Positions 51,322 to 62,422 of a DNA stretch of 64,000 nucleotides are shown piece after piece. The stretch's first letter is position 1. Each line of letters opens with the position of its first letter. The notes under the pieces were generated by a model. That model had not been told where the DNA came from and did not search any database. It saw only the letters and a list, made by a program, of their open reading frames with translations. The translations under genes were made by a program, and so were the position numbers. The DNA lies in assembly GCF_964019515.1 (NCBI RefSeq), contig NZ_OZ026452.1:1550001-1614000 (forward strand), written 5' to 3'. Source of the DNA: Serratia symbiotica (Periphyllus acericola) (GTDB taxonomy: Bacteria; Pseudomonadota; Gammaproteobacteria; Enterobacterales; Enterobacteriaceae).

Positions 51322-52065
51322 TTATTCCACCTCTGGTGAGCGCCATAAGCAACTGCCGCCCTTCTGCGCCACCAGATCCAAACGCGCCTCATGAGCCGCC
51401 AGCTCTTTATCGCTGGCGTAGATCACTTTCATCGCCATCGCCGGGCGAACGATACGTTGAATATCCTGGGCGGAATTAGTCTGCTGTTTGTCGCCTTCCA
51501 TCTGAAACGTCATTGACGTCTGACCGCCGGTCATCGCCAGATAAACCTCTGCCAATATCTCTGCATCAAGCAATGCGCCGTGCAGCGTGCGCTTGCTATT
51601 ATCTATCTCATAGCGGCTGCACAGGGCATCAAGATTATTGCGCTTGCCAGGGAAAAAACGGCGCGCCATCAGCAGGCTGTCGGTAATAGTACAGAAGGTC
51701 TCGGTCTTCGGGATGCCCTGTTTTAACAGGTGGAATTCGTGATCTATAAAGCCGATGTCGAACGCCGCGTTATGGATAACTAACTCAAAGCCACGGATGA
51801 AATCGAAAAACTCATCGGCGATCTGATCGAAGGTCGGCTTATCGGCCAGGAACTCATCGCTTATACCGTGTACGCCATAAGCTTCTGGATCTACTAGCCG
51901 ATCCGGCTTAACGTAGACATGGTAGTGACGACCCGTCAGACGGCGGTTAATCACTTCCACCGCACCGATTTCAATGATGCGGTGACCTTCGTAGTGCACC
52001 CCAAGTTTGTTCATACCGGTGGTTTCGGTATCAAGGACGATCTGTCTGGTGGTGGTTGAGATCAT
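51322..52065 (-). CDS. dnaQ: DNA polymerase III epsilon subunit (proofreading exonuclease)
   Basis: DnaQ is the 3'-5' proofreading exonuclease of the replicase core. The 247-residue protein has Exo[13 protein letters not shown] (Asp, Glu), Exo[14 protein letters not shown] (Asp), and Exo[19 protein letters not shown] (His, Asp), plus the C-terminal polymerase-binding tail ([14 protein letters not shown]). The ATG at 52065 ([14 protein letters not shown]) is the family start; upstream residues in the open frame are not conserved. Divergent from rnhA with a 70-base gap, as in E. coli. Intact, so replication proofreading is kept. Confidence 0.96.
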   Translation of the reverse strand: MISTTTRQIVLDTETTGMNKLGVHYEGHRIIEIGAVEVINRRLTGRHYHVYVKPDRLVDPEAYGVHGISDEFLADKPTFDQIADEFFDFIRGFELVIHNAAFDIGFIDHEFHLLKQGIPKTETFCTITDSLLMARRFFPGKRNNLDALCSRYEIDNSKRTLHGALLDAEILAEVYLAMTGGQTSMTFQMEGDKQQTNSAQDIQRIVRPAMAMKVIYASDKELAAHEARLDLVAQKGGSCLWRSPEVE

Positions 52066-52135
52066 ATTACAGTGCTCACAGCGCTCGTTTATGTCAGACT
52101 TGGTTTTTAGAACTGATAGGAAGAGTCTACCAGAG

Positions 52136-52603
52136 ATGCTCAAACAGGTAGAAATTTTCACCGACGGCTCTTGCCTTGGCAATCCCGGACCCGGGGGGTA
52201 CGGCGCAATATTGCTTTACAAGCAGGTCGAGAAGAACTGTAGCGTAGGTTATCACCTGACCACAAATAATCGTATGGAGTTGATGGCAGCGATCGTGGCA
52301 TTGGAAGCGTTGACTGCACCCTGTAAGGTGCTCCTTAGCACCGACAGCCAATACGTGCGCCAAGGCATTACCCAGTGGATCCTTAACTGGAAGAAGCGCG
52401 GCTGGAAAACCGCCAATAAGAAACCCGTCAAAAATGTTGACTTGTGGCAACGCTTGGATCTGGCTATCCAGCGTCACACCATCACATGGGAATGGGTCAA
52501 GGGCCACGCTGGTCATGTGGATAACGAACGCTGCGACGTATTAGCGCGTGATGCGGCTGGCAATCCAACCCAGGAGGATGTTGGCTATCAGCCGGAAGCT
52601 TAA
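52136..52603 (+). CDS. rnhA: Ribonuclease HI
   Basis: RNase HI cleaves RNA in RNA-DNA hybrids. All four catalytic acidic residues are visible in the 155-residue protein: Asp in [19 protein letters not shown], Glu in [13 protein letters not shown], Asp in [12 protein letters not shown] and Asp in [12 protein letters not shown], plus the basic handle region [19 protein letters not shown]. Start at the ATG 52136 ([11 protein letters not shown]), matching E. coli length. Its end overlaps the 3' end of yafS, which is convergent. Intact. Confidence 0.97.
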   Translation: MLKQVEIFTDGSCLGNPGPGGYGAILLYKQVEKNCSVGYHLTTNNRMELMAAIVALEALTAPCKVLLSTDSQYVRQGITQWILNWKKRGWKTANKKPVKNVDLWQRLDLAIQRHTITWEWVKGHAGHVDNERCDVLARDAAGNPTQEDVGYQPEA

Positions 52604-53319
52604 GGAATCTTACGGTAGCTCTTTATCGCGCCTACTGCGCGACTGAGAGACGTCTTTCTCACCCCTATTTTCATCGGCGTTGGCGTCAACGGTAATGTAC
52701 GCTTGCGCGCCACAATCACACTCATGCACCCCAGAGCTGGCAAGTGGGTGCATAGAAACTTGTTGCCCTTGTGCTGCCAAGGTAGTACGTGAAAACGCGC
52801 TTGATGCAACACTTCGTAATTCAGCAAGCTAAGCCAATCCAGCACACGAATCTGGCTTAACATTCGGCTGGCATAAGGCTGGCGATGGCGCAGCCAGGGA
52901 ACCAACTTGCCTATCCCAAGCAGGCTAAACGGATTGAAGCTGCTGATCACCAACCAGCCGTCGTCGATCAACACCCGATCAACCTCACGCAATAAGCGAT
53001 GATAATCGCCTGCATAACACAGCGTATGCGCCAACAAACAGGCATCGACTGACTTGGTGACAAAGGGGAGTGGGCAGTTTTTAGCAATCACCTGTAGCCC
53101 GGCCCCTGCCAGCCCCACATTGACCTGATGTGAGATAGCGCATTTATCTGTCACCAAGTCGGCGCTGAGGTCACCGAGCTTCAATAGATGGAAACCAAAC
53201 AGCTTTGGCCACCAGGGTTGCAACTGCTGTTCAAGCGCCCCACGATAGTACTCTCCCCATGGCAGCTCAGACCATGACGGCGGGTCAGTGAGCTTTTGTA
53301 GATTGCGGGCTGGTTTCAT
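52600..53319 (-). CDS. yafS: YafS-like S-adenosylmethionine-dependent methyltransferase
   Basis: A 239-residue class I methyltransferase of the YafS type: [40 protein letters not shown] (acceptor side), [20 protein letters not shown] and [20 protein letters not shown]. The N-terminal glycine motif is weak. It lies between rnhA and gloB, its E. coli position. The substrate is unknown; the family is used in other organisms for small-molecule or quinone methylation, but that is no guide here. The last 30 residues are poorly conserved, yet the frame is intact. Confidence 0.9.
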   Translation of the reverse strand: MKPARNLQKLTDPPSWSELPWGEYYRGALEQQLQPWWPKLFGFHLLKLGDLSADLVTDKCAISHQVNVGLAGAGLQVIAKNCPLPFVTKSVDACLLAHTLCYAGDYHRLLREVDRVLIDDGWLVISSFNPFSLLGIGKLVPWLRHRQPYASRMLSQIRVLDWLSLLNYEVLHQARFHVLPWQHKGNKFLCTHLPALGCMSVIVARKRTLPLTPTPMKIGVRKTSLSRAVGAIKSYRKIP

Positions 53320-53370
53320 GATTTATTATCTTCTTTATTATTTCAAGCTGCTGCTAACGAGAAGGACAAT

Positions 53371-54126
53371 ATGAATCTTATCAGTATTCCTGCTTTACAA
53401 GATAATTACATTTGGTTGCTTGATGATCAACATGGACACTGCGTCATCATCGATCCGGGTGAGGCACCGCCAGCGCTTGTGGCATTACGCCGCCTGAAGC
53501 TAATACCCGATGCGATTTTGCTAACCCACCACCATCAGGATCACGTCGGCGGCTTGGCGCAGATTGTGGCGCACTATCCTAACTTGCCGGTGTACGGGCC
53601 GCAGGAAACGGCAGACAAAGGGGTGAATCATGTGGTACACGATGGTGAAAAATTCGAAATCAATGGCCGCCAATACGTAACGATAGCGCTGCCCGGACAT
53701 ACGTTAGGCCACGTGGCATTCTATAGTGTCCCTTATCTGTTCTGCGGCGACACCATGTTCTCAGCCGGTTGCGGAATGCTGTTTGAAGGTACCGCAGCAC
53801 AAATGTACGACTCATTTAAACAACTCGCACAACTTCCCGATAGCACCTTAATTTGTTGTGCGCATGAATATACGCTTTCAAACCTCAAGTTTGCGCTGGC
53901 TGTTTTGCCGGAAGATCGAGAGATTGAAGTATATCAACAACATGTTGAAGCATTAAGGGCAAAAAACCAACCCAGCGTGCCGACCAACTTGCAATTAGAG
54001 CGAAAAATTAATCTATTTTTACGCTGTCATGATTATGATTTGCAAAATAAATTAGGCTTTAATTCGCCACCAAAGCAGCTTCATTCGGTTTTCTCCGAGT
54101 TACGCCTGCGGAAAGATAACTTCTAA
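53371..54126 (+). CDS. gloB: Hydroxyacylglutathione hydrolase (glyoxalase II)
   Basis: GloB hydrolyses S-lactoylglutathione to lactate and glutathione, the second glyoxalase step. The 251-residue protein begins [20 protein letters not shown] and has the metallo-beta-lactamase metal site [10 protein letters not shown], further ligands in [11 protein letters not shown] and [18 protein letters not shown], and the glutathione-binding [15 protein letters not shown]. Intact. Its partner gloA (2.6 kb) has lost its start, so the first step of the pathway here is doubtful. Followed by the mltD stump, as in E. coli order. Confidence 0.95.
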   Translation: MNLISIPALQDNYIWLLDDQHGHCVIIDPGEAPPALVALRRLKLIPDAILLTHHHQDHVGGLAQIVAHYPNLPVYGPQETADKGVNHVVHDGEKFEINGRQYVTIALPGHTLGHVAFYSVPYLFCGDTMFSAGCGMLFEGTAAQMYDSFKQLAQLPDSTLICCAHEYTLSNLKFALAVLPEDREIEVYQQHVEALRAKNQPSVPTNLQLERKINLFLRCHDYDLQNKLGFNSPPKQLHSVFSELRLRKDNF

Positions 54127-54197
54127 GCTTTTAGTTGTGGTATTTGGCTCAGCCAAGTATGATTGCTCGTCTTTTAAGCAACTATATTGATACACAC

Positions 54198-54306
54198 ATG
54201 AAGGCTAAAGCAATATTTCTCGCCTCAGTCTTGCAAGTAGGATGCTAGTCGTCCAAGCAGGACGCACCGGCTCCAGAACAGCATGCACAGAGTTTGTCTT
54301 CTGCAG
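54198..54306 (+). pseudogene. mltD: mltD 5' stump (membrane-bound lytic transglycosylase D)
   Basis: From the ATG at 54198, MKAKAIFLASVLQVGC matches the lipoprotein signal of MltD; the lipobox Cys is followed directly by TAG. The frame continues SSKQDAPAPEQHAQSLSSAG until IS copy 7 begins at 54307. The lytic transglycosylase and LysM domains are not seen beyond the IS, where the unrelated ndk locus follows. gloB-mltD is the normal order, supporting the identity. Confidence 0.88.
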
Positions 54307-54928
54307 GGCGTTGTTGAATAAATCGAACATTTGGCCGGCACGAGGATCAGATCACTCTCCTTCTGTCAAAATAGCGACACTCCGTGGCCCAGCAAAAGTT
54401 CAACATCACCAACTGGAAGGCTTACAACAACGCCCTCATCACTCGGGGTTTACTCACTTTCTCGGTGGATGAAACGGCACTTCACGCCTGGTACTGCGAG
54501 GCAAAACCTTCTCTGCGTGGTCGCACACCACATTATTCCGATATGGCAATGAACATCGTAATGGCAATCACCAGCGTATTGATGCTGAAACGGATTTTCG
54601 GCCTGACACTTTGCGCCCTCCAGGGCTTCGTCGACTCCATTGTCACACTGATCAAAGTGCCGTTGAACTGCCCGGACGATACCTGCATCAGTAAGCGGGC
54701 GAAGTCCGGCCATGTCCCGTTTAAAACCGCAACGCCGGGTGAAATTGCGCACCTCTTGGTGGTCACCTGTCGCTGCGAGATTATGATGGGCAAGTTGCAG
54801 AGGCGCTGGCCATGATCTGTGCATTAAACAAGATACCGCTCGCCGGTATGCCAGAAAGTGTACGCCTTGCCTGAAAGCTGCCCATTCACGTGACTTTTTA
54901 TTCCAAATCCGATTTATTCAACAACGCC
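54307..54928 (+). mobile_element. IS903-like IS5-family element, copy 7 (large internal deletion)
   Basis: Both terminal repeats are present. The transposase is open from 54384, includes the same 18-bp insertion (MNIVMA) as copy 6 and ends at a deletion that joins GAAATTGCGCACCTC to TTGGTGGTCACCTG, removing about 450 bp including the first catalytic Asp and the amber position. The flanks CTTCTGCAG and CCTATTCTT differ, so there is no target duplication. A non-autonomous, MITE-like derivative of 622 bp. Confidence 0.92.
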
Positions 54929-55053
54929 CCTATTCTTTTAAAATATTGATTTTTCCGTAGGCAAGCGTTAACAGCGCACATATAATTTGCACCACTTGAG
55001 AAGTCTGGTTTTATTGATTGCAGACTGGCTATTTTTGAAATATAGAGGCCATC

Positions 55054-55479
55054 ATGACCCTAGAACGTACCTTTTCCATCATTAAACCCAATGCTGTAGC
55101 CAACAACGATATCGGTGCAATCTATGCCCGTTTCGAGCGTGCTGGTTTTAAAATTATTGCATCCAAAATGCTGCGTCTGACTAGCGAACAGGCGGAAGGC
55201 TTCTACGCTGAGCACAAAGGTCGCCCATTCTTCGACGGTTTGGTTGAGTTCATGACTTCCGGCCCGATCATCGTACAGGTTCTTGAAGCAGAAAACGCCG
55301 TACAGCGTAACCGTGACATCATGGGGGCAACCAACCCGGATAACGCACTGGCTGGCACACTGCGCGCTGACTATGCGGGCAGCTTCACTGCTAATGCCGT
55401 TCACGGTTCCGATGCCATAGAATCTGCACAGCGTGAAATTGCTTATTTCTTCACGGAAAGCGAACTCTGCCCACGCTAG
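55054..55479 (+). CDS. ndk: Nucleoside diphosphate kinase
   Basis: Ndk equilibrates nucleoside di- and triphosphates through a phospho-His intermediate. The 141-residue protein begins [20 protein letters not shown], and the active-site His is in [16 protein letters not shown]; the KPNAV Lys and the GATNP loop ([20 protein letters not shown]) are present. A GAGG ribosome site precedes the ATG. Next to rlmN in the ancestral order, now separated by IS copy 8. Intact. Confidence 0.97.
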   Translation: MTLERTFSIIKPNAVANNDIGAIYARFERAGFKIIASKMLRLTSEQAEGFYAEHKGRPFFDGLVEFMTSGPIIVQVLEAENAVQRNRDIMGATNPDNALAGTLRADYAGSFTANAVHGSDAIESAQREIAYFFTESELCPR

Positions 55480-55486
55480 TCCCCGT

Positions 55487-55605
55487 CGTCTTTCAAGCCG
55501 CAGCGTTGTTGGCTGCACTCGTTTATCCCAGTCACTTAACTGAGTAAGCTCCCGGGATGAACGAGTTGGTCAACTAGCTGCAACTTGAAATCCATGAGGT
55601 ATTCT
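55487..55605. repeat. Dispersed palindromic repeat of the Serratia/Yersinia type, full copy
   Basis: Outer arms TTTCAAGCCGCAGCGTTG and AGCTGCAACTTGAAAT are inverted. Inside, ACTCGTTTATCCC and GGGATGAACGAGT pair over 13 bp (one G-T), around a core CAGTCACTTAACTGAGTAAG. It can fold into one long cruciform or hairpin at the 3' end of ndk and may serve as an mRNA 3' stabiliser. Confidence 0.65.
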
Positions 55606-55653
55606 GTATTGAGGTTTGCATGGTATAAACAAGCATATTTACCAGCTAAATCC

Positions 55654-56688
55654 GGCGTTGTTGAATAAATCAAACTTTTGGCCGGCACGAGGATCAGATC
55701 ACTCTCCTTCTGTCAAAATAGCGATATTCCGTGGCCCAGCAAAAGTTCAACATCACTAACTGGAAGGCTTACAACAACGCCCTTATCATTCGTGGTTCAC
55801 TCACTTTCTGGGTGGATGAAGCGGCACTTCACGCTTGGTACTGCGAGGCAAAACCTTGTCTGCGTGGTCTCCCACCACATTATTCCGATATGGCAATCAC
55901 CAGCGTATTGATGCTGAAACGGATTTTCGGCCTGACACTTCGCGCCCTCCAGGGCTTCGGCGACTCCATTGTCACACTGATCAAAGTGCCGTTGAACTGC
56001 CCGGACGACACCTGCATCAGTAAGCGGGCAAAGTCCGGCCATGTCCCGTTTAAAACCGCAACGCCGGGTGAAATTGCGCACCTCGTTATCGACTCTAGCG
56101 GGCTCAACGTGTTGGGTGAAGGGGAGTGGAAAGTAAAAAAATACGGTCAGGAAAAACGGCGGATCTGGCGAAAATTGCATTTGGCCGTAGATACAGAAAC
56201 ACATGAGGTCATCTGTGCTGACCTTTCCTTGAGCAATGTCACCGATACCGAAGCCTTCCCAGGTCTCATCCGCCAGAGGTACCGTAAAATCAAAGTCGCC
56301 TCGGCGGATCGGGCTTAGGATACGCGAGTGTGTGATGATGAGTTAAGGCGTAAGAAGCTTAAGGCGTTAAGACCGCCCAGCAGCGGAGCCCGTTATTGGT
56401 CGGCAGACTATGCAGAGCGAAATCAAGCGGTGGCGAACCAGCGCGTTACCGGAGACAACACACGGTGGAAAAGTATCACAGGCTACCACCGACGTTCGAT
56501 AGCGGCAACAGCGAGGTACAGAGTAAAACAGCTATTTGGTGGTCACCTGTCGCTGCGAGATTATGATGGGCAAGTTGCAGAGGCGCTGGCCATGATCTGT
56601 GCATTAAACAAGATGCCGCTAGCCGGTATGCCAGAAATATGCCAATGCAGGGGACTCTTTATTCCAAATCCGATTTATTCAACAAGCC
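55654..56688 (+). mobile_element. IS903-like IS5-family element, copy 8
   Basis: Nearly complete. The transposase is open from 55731 for 195 residues (MAQQKFNITNWKAYNNALII, LVIDSSGLNVLGEGEWKVKK) up to the shared amber codon (56316-56318), then continues in the same frame through the Glu-less GYHRRSIAATARYRVK and the HLSLRDYDGQVAEALAMICA block to the end. The right terminal repeat has lost one base (CAACAAGCC). The flanks GCTAAATCC and CGTCAGGGA differ. It lies between ndk and rlmN without disturbing their order. Confidence 0.93.
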
Positions 56689-56736
56689 CGTCAGGGAAGC
56701 CTTTCAGACATGGAAACCCGCTATTAAAATTTGTAC

Positions 56737-56780
56737 AATAACGCGCCCCTGATAAGATTACTTATCAGGGGCGCGTTATT
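56737..56780. terminator. Strong hairpin terminator upstream of rlmN
   Basis: AATAACGCGCCCCTGATAAG and CTTATCAGGGGCGCGTTATT form a perfect 20-bp stem with a four-base loop (ATTA). It is likely the original terminator after ndk, now beyond IS copy 8. Confidence 0.88.
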
Positions 56781-56915
56781 TCCACTGCGTCTTTCGAGCC
56801 GCAGCTCAACACCCATTGGCAAAAGTGCTATCGCCCGACATGTCTTGGGCTGAATGCACAACTTACTTTCCATTCTTTAGCGCAATAACGTGTAACAACG
56901 AGGCCAGAGAGCATT

Positions 56916-58115
56916 ATGTTAGGATCCATCACGTCTGAGCGCACCTTGTCTGAAAATCATTCGCTGACGACGACTCAATCCGTTAACGCGGAACAATCGG
57001 CTGTAGCCAAAATTAACCTGCTGGATTTGAATCGCCAGCAAATGCGCGAGTTCTTCAGCCAAATGGGCGAGAAACCCTTCCGTGCTAATCAAGTGATGAA
57101 GTGGATGTACCAATATTGCTGCGATGATTTTGAGCAAATGACCCACATCAATAAGGTCTTGCGTAATAAATTACAACGTGTTGCTGAGATCCGCGCACCG
57201 AAAGTGGCCGAAGAACAACGCTCAGCTGATGGCACGATCAAATGGGCGATCCAAGTGGGCGACCAGCAGGTTGAAACTGTCTATATACCGGATGGCGATC
57301 GCGCTACCCTGTGCGTCTCATCCCAGGTGGGTTGTGCTCTGGAGTGCAAATTCTGTTCAACGGCTCAACAGGGCTTTAACCGCAACCTGCGCGTATCGGA
57401 AATCATTGGTCAAGTGTGGCGTGCAGCGAAAATTATCGGTGCGCTTAAAGTCACGGGTGAGCGCCCCATCACCAACGTGGTGATGATGGGGATGGGGGAG
57501 CCGCTGCTTAACCTGAACAACGTGGTGCCAGCAATGGAAATCATGCTCGACGACTTCGGCTTTGGCCTATCCAAGCGCCGTGTCACCCTATCAACCTCCG
57601 GCGTAGTGCCGGCGTTGGACAAGCTGGGCGATATGATCGATGTGGCACTGGCGATCTCGCTGCACGCGCCTAACGACAAAATCCGTAATGAGATCGTGCC
57701 GATCAACCATAAGTACAACATTGAGAGTTTCTTAGCCGCAGTGCGCCGCTATCTGGAAAAATCTAACGCCAACCAGGGCCGGGTTACCGTTGAATACGTG
57801 ATGCTGGATCATATCAATGACAGCACCGACGATGCGCATCAGTTGGCGGAAGTACTTAAGAATACACCGTGCAAGATCAACCTGATCCCATGGAACCCAT
57901 TCCCGGCGGCTCCTTACGGCCGCAGTTCCAACAGCCGGGTGGATCGTTTTGCCAAAGTATTGATAGAATACGGTTTTACGACTATTGTTCGTAGAACCCG
58001 TGGCGACGATATTGATGCCGCTTGTGGGCAACTGGCGGGTGAGGTGATCGACCGTACCAAACGAACCCTGAAAAAGAAAAGGGCCGGGGAAGCTATTAAT
58101 CTACGGGCGGTCTGA
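56916..58115 (+). CDS. rlmN: Dual-specificity 23S rRNA/tRNA methyltransferase RlmN (radical SAM)
   Basis: RlmN makes 2-methyladenosine at A2503 of 23S rRNA and A37 of some tRNAs by radical AdoMet chemistry. The 399-residue protein has the CxxxCxxC cluster ([14 protein letters not shown], Cys 140, 144, 147), [50 protein letters not shown] and the methyl-carrier Cys in [16 protein letters not shown]. It is about 15 residues longer at the N terminus than E. coli. Intact, while the next two genes, pilW and rodZ, are broken. Confidence 0.96.
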   Translation: MLGSITSERTLSENHSLTTTQSVNAEQSAVAKINLLDLNRQQMREFFSQMGEKPFRANQVMKWMYQYCCDDFEQMTHINKVLRNKLQRVAEIRAPKVAEEQRSADGTIKWAIQVGDQQVETVYIPDGDRATLCVSSQVGCALECKFCSTAQQGFNRNLRVSEIIGQVWRAAKIIGALKVTGERPITNVVMMGMGEPLLNLNNVVPAMEIMLDDFGFGLSKRRVTLSTSGVVPALDKLGDMIDVALAISLHAPNDKIRNEIVPINHKYNIESFLAAVRRYLEKSNANQGRVTVEYVMLDHINDSTDDAHQLAEVLKNTPCKINLIPWNPFPAAPYGRSSNSRVDRFAKVLIEYGFTTIVRRTRGDDIDAACGQLAGEVIDRTKRTLKKKRAGEAINLRAV

Positions 58116-58191
58116 ATCCTATAGCACTGTTTTTGCCTTCTAACCGTCTGTTAGGCGCACCGATGGCATCGATAAGGAAATAAATGTGGGC

Positions 58192-58937
58192 ATGAAAATG
58201 CCGAGAGGCGTGCTGGTAGCCGGTTTCCTGGCTGGCTGCTCCAGTTCACTAGCCGGAAAAGGACGTACTATCTTATGATGCGAGCCAGACGCGGTTGCAG
58301 TTAGGTCTGGAGTATCTGCAAGAGGGTGATATAAACGCCGCGCGGCAGAATCTCGAGAAGGCGCTGTCCGCAGTGCCACAGGATTAACGTACCCAGTTGG
58401 GTATGGCGCTTTATGAGCAGCAAATTGGCGAAAATGCCCTAGTTTAAAAGCGTTATCAGCACATACGCAAACTTGCGCCGGGCAATGGTACTCTGCTGAA
58501 TAATTACGGTGCATTTCTTTGCAGTTTGGGGCAGTATGTAGCAGCACAACAGCGATTTAGCGCAGCGGTGCAGGCACCCGATTATGTTCGGATCGCCGAT
58601 AGCCTGGAAAACGCCGGTTACTGTTTTCTCAAAGCCGGAAAAAATAACCAAGCGCGCACCACGTTGACCCGTGCGCTGAAGGTCAATCCGGACAAAGGTG
58701 CTCCACTGTTAGTGGAGGCAAAAAAGCGATCGGGAGAAGGGAAGCGCGCACAGTCGCAACGTTTATTAGATACTTATCGACATGTGTTATCGGCTAGTGC
58801 CAGCAGCTTATGGTTACAGATTCGTTGCACCGCATTAGCAGGGCGTCATGATAGCGTTCAACGCTATGGCAAACAGCTAGCGCGAAGTTTTCCACAATCC
58901 AAATAGTACCAGCAATTCTTAGCCAATGAATACTGAA
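58192..58937 (+). pseudogene. pilW: pilW/pilF-type lipoprotein pseudogene (TPR protein)
   Basis: Type IV pilus biogenesis/stability protein of the PilF/PilW type, which sits between rlmN and rodZ in Serratia. From the ATG at 58192: MKMPRGVLVAGFLAGCSSSL, a lipoprotein signal with lipobox LAGC. A shift follows near 58265, then TPR repeats (LQLGLEYLQEGDINAARQNL, ALSAVPQD) with TAA near 58385 and 58443, then NGTLLNNYGAFLCSLGQYVA to YGKQLARSFPQSK with TAG at 58904. The ancestral end FLANEY overlaps the rodZ start. Several lesions. Confidence 0.87.
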
Positions 58938-59824
58938 GCCTCCCATGATAAAAGCGAATCCATGACGGCTGGCCAACGCCTGCGTCAAGCCCGTGAACAA
59001 CTCGGGCTGAGCCACCAGGAGGTAGCAGAGCGCCTGTGCCTAAAAAAGTCCACCGTGCGCGATATCGAGGAAGACAGCATTTCCGCTGATCTCACCTCGA
59101 CGTTCGTGCGGGGCTATATCCGTTCTTACGCCAAGCTGGTGCATATTCTAGAGGATGAAGTGCTGACGACTTTGGCCGAGCAGGCACCGCAGAAAATGGT
59201 GAAAGTTGCACCGATACAGAGCTTTTCATTGGACAAGCATCGTAAAAAGCGCGATGGCTGGTTGATGAGCTGCACTTGGTTGATGGTATTGGTGGTGTTC
59301 AGCCTGACCTGTGCCTGGTGGTGGCAAAACCACCAGGCACAGCAGGAAGAGATCGTGACCATGGCCGATCAGTCAGATGCGCAGCTAGAAACGAAGGCAA
59401 ACGGGTACCGTTGACCGATAATGCTACTACGCCGTACGCCGCAGGCAGCAGTTAACCCACAGCAGCCTACCGTGGTGTTGCCCAGCCAGACAATGCTGCC
59501 CGGAAACTGCGCTGGGGGCACCGTCCGCTCAGTCATTGTTACCTACCGTTGATGCGGATATGGCAGCGGCTAGCGATACGAACGCACTGGTAATGAGCCT
59601 TTCAGCTGATTGCAGGTTTGCAGGTAACCGATGCTAACGGAAAAACTTTGTTCAGCGGCATGCAAAAGAACGGCGATAAGTTGAATCTGGCCGGTAACGA
59701 GCCATACAAACTGACAATCGGCGCGCCTGCCGCCGTGAAGATCCAGTATCAAGATAAGCCGGTTGATTTAAGCCGGCTCGTTAAGTCAAAACGTGTTGCT
59801 CGCCTGACTATTGCTGCGCAGTGA
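58926..59824 (+). pseudogene. rodZ: rodZ pseudogene (MreB-associated cell-shape protein)
   Basis: RodZ links MreB to the membrane during elongation. The N-terminal HTH is intact ([52 protein letters not shown]) together with the basic juxtamembrane KHRKKRDGW and the membrane helix ([19 protein letters not shown]). A frameshift near 59395 ends it at 59414. The periplasmic linker is shortened and shifted, and the C-terminal DUF4115 beta domain ([20 protein letters not shown] to [10 protein letters not shown], stop 59822-59824) is in another frame after one more shift near 59610. The 162-residue first frame keeps the MreB-binding and membrane parts and might retain some activity. Confidence 0.9.
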
Positions 59825-59871
59825 TTGCGTAGCAGTGGCCATAATGTCAGAGCAGCAATGGAGAGTCAGTC

Positions 59872-60987
59872 ATGCATAACCAAGCGCCTATCAATCGCCG
59901 AAAATCAACACGTATTTACGTTGGTAAGGTGCCTATCGGTGATGGCGAGCCGATTACCGTGCAGTCGATGACCAACACCCGTACCACTGATGTCGCCGCT
60001 ACGGTTAATCAGATTAAAGCGTTGGAGCGCGTCGGTGTCGATATCGTCCGTGTTTCTGTTCCCACTATGGACGCCGCCGAGGCGCTCAAGTTGATCAAAC
60101 AGCGGGTCAACGTGCCGCTGGTCGCTGATATCCATTTCGATTATCGCCTCGCGTTGCAGGTGGCTGAATACGGTGTGGATTGCTTACGCATCAATCCTGG
60201 CAATATTGGTAACGAATCGCGTATCCGCTCGGTAGTGGATTGTGCGCGTGACAAGAATATCCCGATCCGCATCGGCGTTAATGGTGGTTCGCTGGAGAAA
60301 GACCTACAGGAAAAGTACGGTGAACCAACGCCGGAAGCGCTGCTGGAATCCGCCATGCGTCATGTAGACATCCTCGATCGCCTCAACTTTGACAAGTTCA
60401 AGGTCAGTGTCAAAGCGTCTGATGTATTTTTGGCGGTGCAGTCCTATCGCCTATTGGCGTCGCGTATTGATCAACCGCTGCACCTAGGCATCACCGAAGC
60501 TGGTGGTGCACGTAGCGGTTCGGTCAAGTCAGCTATAGGCCTGGGGTTGTTGTTGTCGGAAGGTATTGGTGACACCCTGCGCATCTCGCTGGCGTCTGAT
60601 CCGGTGGAAGAAGTGAAGGTCGGTTTCGATATCCTAAAATCGTTGCGCATCCGCGCACGCGGCATCAACTTCATCGCCTGCCCGACTTGTTCACGTCAAG
60701 AATTTGACGTGATTGGTACGGTGAATGCGTTAGAACAGCATCTGGAAGACATTATCACGCCAATGGATGTGTCGATTATCGGTTGCGTGGTCAACGGGCC
60801 AGGCGAAGCGCTGGTATCAACCCTGGGTGTCACTGGTGGTCATAACAAGAGCGGCTTCTACGAAGACGGCACGCGTCAGAAAGAGCGTTTCGACAACGAG
60901 CAGATAATTGACCAATTGGAGGCGAAGATCCGCGCTAAGGCATCGATGATGGATGAAACCAACCGCATCTCGGTCAGTCTGCTTTAA
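59872..60987 (+). CDS. ispG: 4-hydroxy-3-methylbut-2-enyl diphosphate synthase (GcpE)
   Basis: IspG is a [4Fe-4S] enzyme in the MEP isoprenoid pathway. The 371-residue protein begins [20 protein letters not shown] and has [39 protein letters not shown], and the cluster-binding Cys pair in [14 protein letters not shown] plus the third Cys in [12 protein letters not shown]. Length equals E. coli. Intact, in the conserved rodZ-ispG-hisS order. Confidence 0.96.
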   Translation: MHNQAPINRRKSTRIYVGKVPIGDGEPITVQSMTNTRTTDVAATVNQIKALERVGVDIVRVSVPTMDAAEALKLIKQRVNVPLVADIHFDYRLALQVAEYGVDCLRINPGNIGNESRIRSVVDCARDKNIPIRIGVNGGSLEKDLQEKYGEPTPEALLESAMRHVDILDRLNFDKFKVSVKASDVFLAVQSYRLLASRIDQPLHLGITEAGGARSGSVKSAIGLGLLLSEGIGDTLRISLASDPVEEVKVGFDILKSLRIRARGINFIACPTCSRQEFDVIGTVNALEQHLEDIITPMDVSIIGCVVNGPGEALVSTLGVTGGHNKSGFYEDGTRQKERFDNEQIIDQLEAKIRAKASMMDETNRISVSLL

Positions 60988-61011
60988 AAATAAGCTTTTT
61001 ATCGACGATAC

Positions 61012-61037
61012 AGCGGGCTTTTTTTCCCGCTTTTTTA
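61012..61037 (+). terminator. Rho-independent terminator of ispG
   Basis: AGCGGG, loop CTTTTTTT, CCCGCT, then a run of six T. It lies 25 bases after the ispG stop codon. Confidence 0.85.
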
Positions 61038-61134
61038 TGAGCCAGGGGTTAGAGAATGGCATCCACGTTGAACATGGGATGGAAAAGTTCCTATAATCGT
61101 GTTCATTTTTACAGACAACCGACAGAGAACTCAC

Positions 61135-62409
61135 GTGGCAAAGAACATTCAAGCTATTCGCGGCATGAACGACTACCTGCCGAAAGACACGGCATTATTG
61201 CAGCGCATTGAAGGCACACTCAAGAAGGTGCTTGAAGGCTATGGCTACAGCGAAATACGTTTGCCGATTGTAGAGCAGACTCCGTTATTCAAACGTGCGA
61301 TCGGCGAGGTGACCGATATTGTAGAAAAAGAGATGTACACCTTTGATGATCGCAATGGTGATAGCCTGACCCTGCGCCCGGAAGGCACAGCTGGCTGCGT
61401 TCGCGCAGGTATCGAACATGGTTTGCTTTACCATCAGGAACAGCGTCTGTGGTACATCGGCCCGATGTTCCGCTATGAGCGCCCGCAAAAAGGCCGCTAT
61501 CGCCAGTTCCATCAATTGGGGGCGGAAGTGTTTGGCCTGCATGGCCCGGATGTTGATGCCGAACTGATCCTACTGACCGCTCGCTGGTGGAAAGCGCTGG
61601 GTATCGCCGAACACGTCAAATTAGAGCTGAACTCCATTGGTTCGCTGGAGGCGCGCGCCAACTACCGCAACGCGTTGGTAGGTTTTATCGAACAGCACGT
61701 CGACGTGCTAGATGAAGACTGCAGGTGCCGCATGTACCGCAACCCGTTGCGTTTGCTGGACTCCAAAAATCCTGATGTGCAGGCAATGCTGAACGATGCC
61801 CCGCGCCTGTCCGAGTATCTTGATGAAGCGTCTCGCGCTCACTTCACCGGTCTATGTGAACTTTTAGCACAGGCGGGTATCCCATACACCATCAATGAAC
61901 GCCTGGTACGCGGTCTGGACTACTACAACCATACGGTATTTGAATGGGTGACCACCAATCTGGGTGCACAGTGTACTGTGTGTGCAGGGGGACGTTACGA
62001 TAGTCTGGTCGAGCAGTTAGGCGGGCGTGCGGTGCCAGCCGTGGGCTTTGCTATGGGGTTGGAACGTCTGGTGCTGCTGGTACAAGCGCTTAACCCGGAT
62101 TTTACTGCGCCACCCACCATTGATGTGTACTTGATTTCTTCCGGCGCGGGTGCGCAGGTTGCAGCGATGCAACTGGCAGAACGAGTGCGCGATGCGTTGC
62201 CGCAGCTAAAACTGATGACCAACTACGGTGGCGGTAACTTCAAAAAGCAGATCACCCGTGCGGACAAATGGGGCGCGCGCGTCGCATTGATCTTGGGCGA
62301 GAACGAAGTGGCGGCACTACAGGTGGTGGTGAAAGACCTGCGCAGTGGTGAACAAGAAACGCTGGCGCAAAGCGAAACTGCTACGCGTCTGGCTCAAATG
62401 TTAAGTTGA
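61135..62409 (+). CDS. hisS: Histidyl-tRNA synthetase
   Basis: Class II aminoacyl-tRNA synthetase charging tRNA-His. I start at the GTG 61135 ([20 protein letters not shown]), the E. coli start, giving 424 residues; the upstream open frame from 61099 is not conserved. Motif 2 ([20 protein letters not shown]), the His-specific signatures [15 protein letters not shown] and [15 protein letters not shown], motif 3 ([15 protein letters not shown]) and the anticodon-binding domain ([20 protein letters not shown]) are present. Intact and essential. It has its own promoter region after the ispG terminator. Confidence 0.96.
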   Translation: MAKNIQAIRGMNDYLPKDTALLQRIEGTLKKVLEGYGYSEIRLPIVEQTPLFKRAIGEVTDIVEKEMYTFDDRNGDSLTLRPEGTAGCVRAGIEHGLLYHQEQRLWYIGPMFRYERPQKGRYRQFHQLGAEVFGLHGPDVDAELILLTARWWKALGIAEHVKLELNSIGSLEARANYRNALVGFIEQHVDVLDEDCRCRMYRNPLRLLDSKNPDVQAMLNDAPRLSEYLDEASRAHFTGLCELLAQAGIPYTINERLVRGLDYYNHTVFEWVTTNLGAQCTVCAGGRYDSLVEQLGGRAVPAVGFAMGLERLVLLVQALNPDFTAPPTIDVYLISSGAGAQVAAMQLAERVRDALPQLKLMTNYGGGNFKKQITRADKWGARVALILGENEVAALQVVVKDLRSGEQETLAQSETATRLAQMLS

Positions 62410-62422
62410 GGAGAAAGACACC

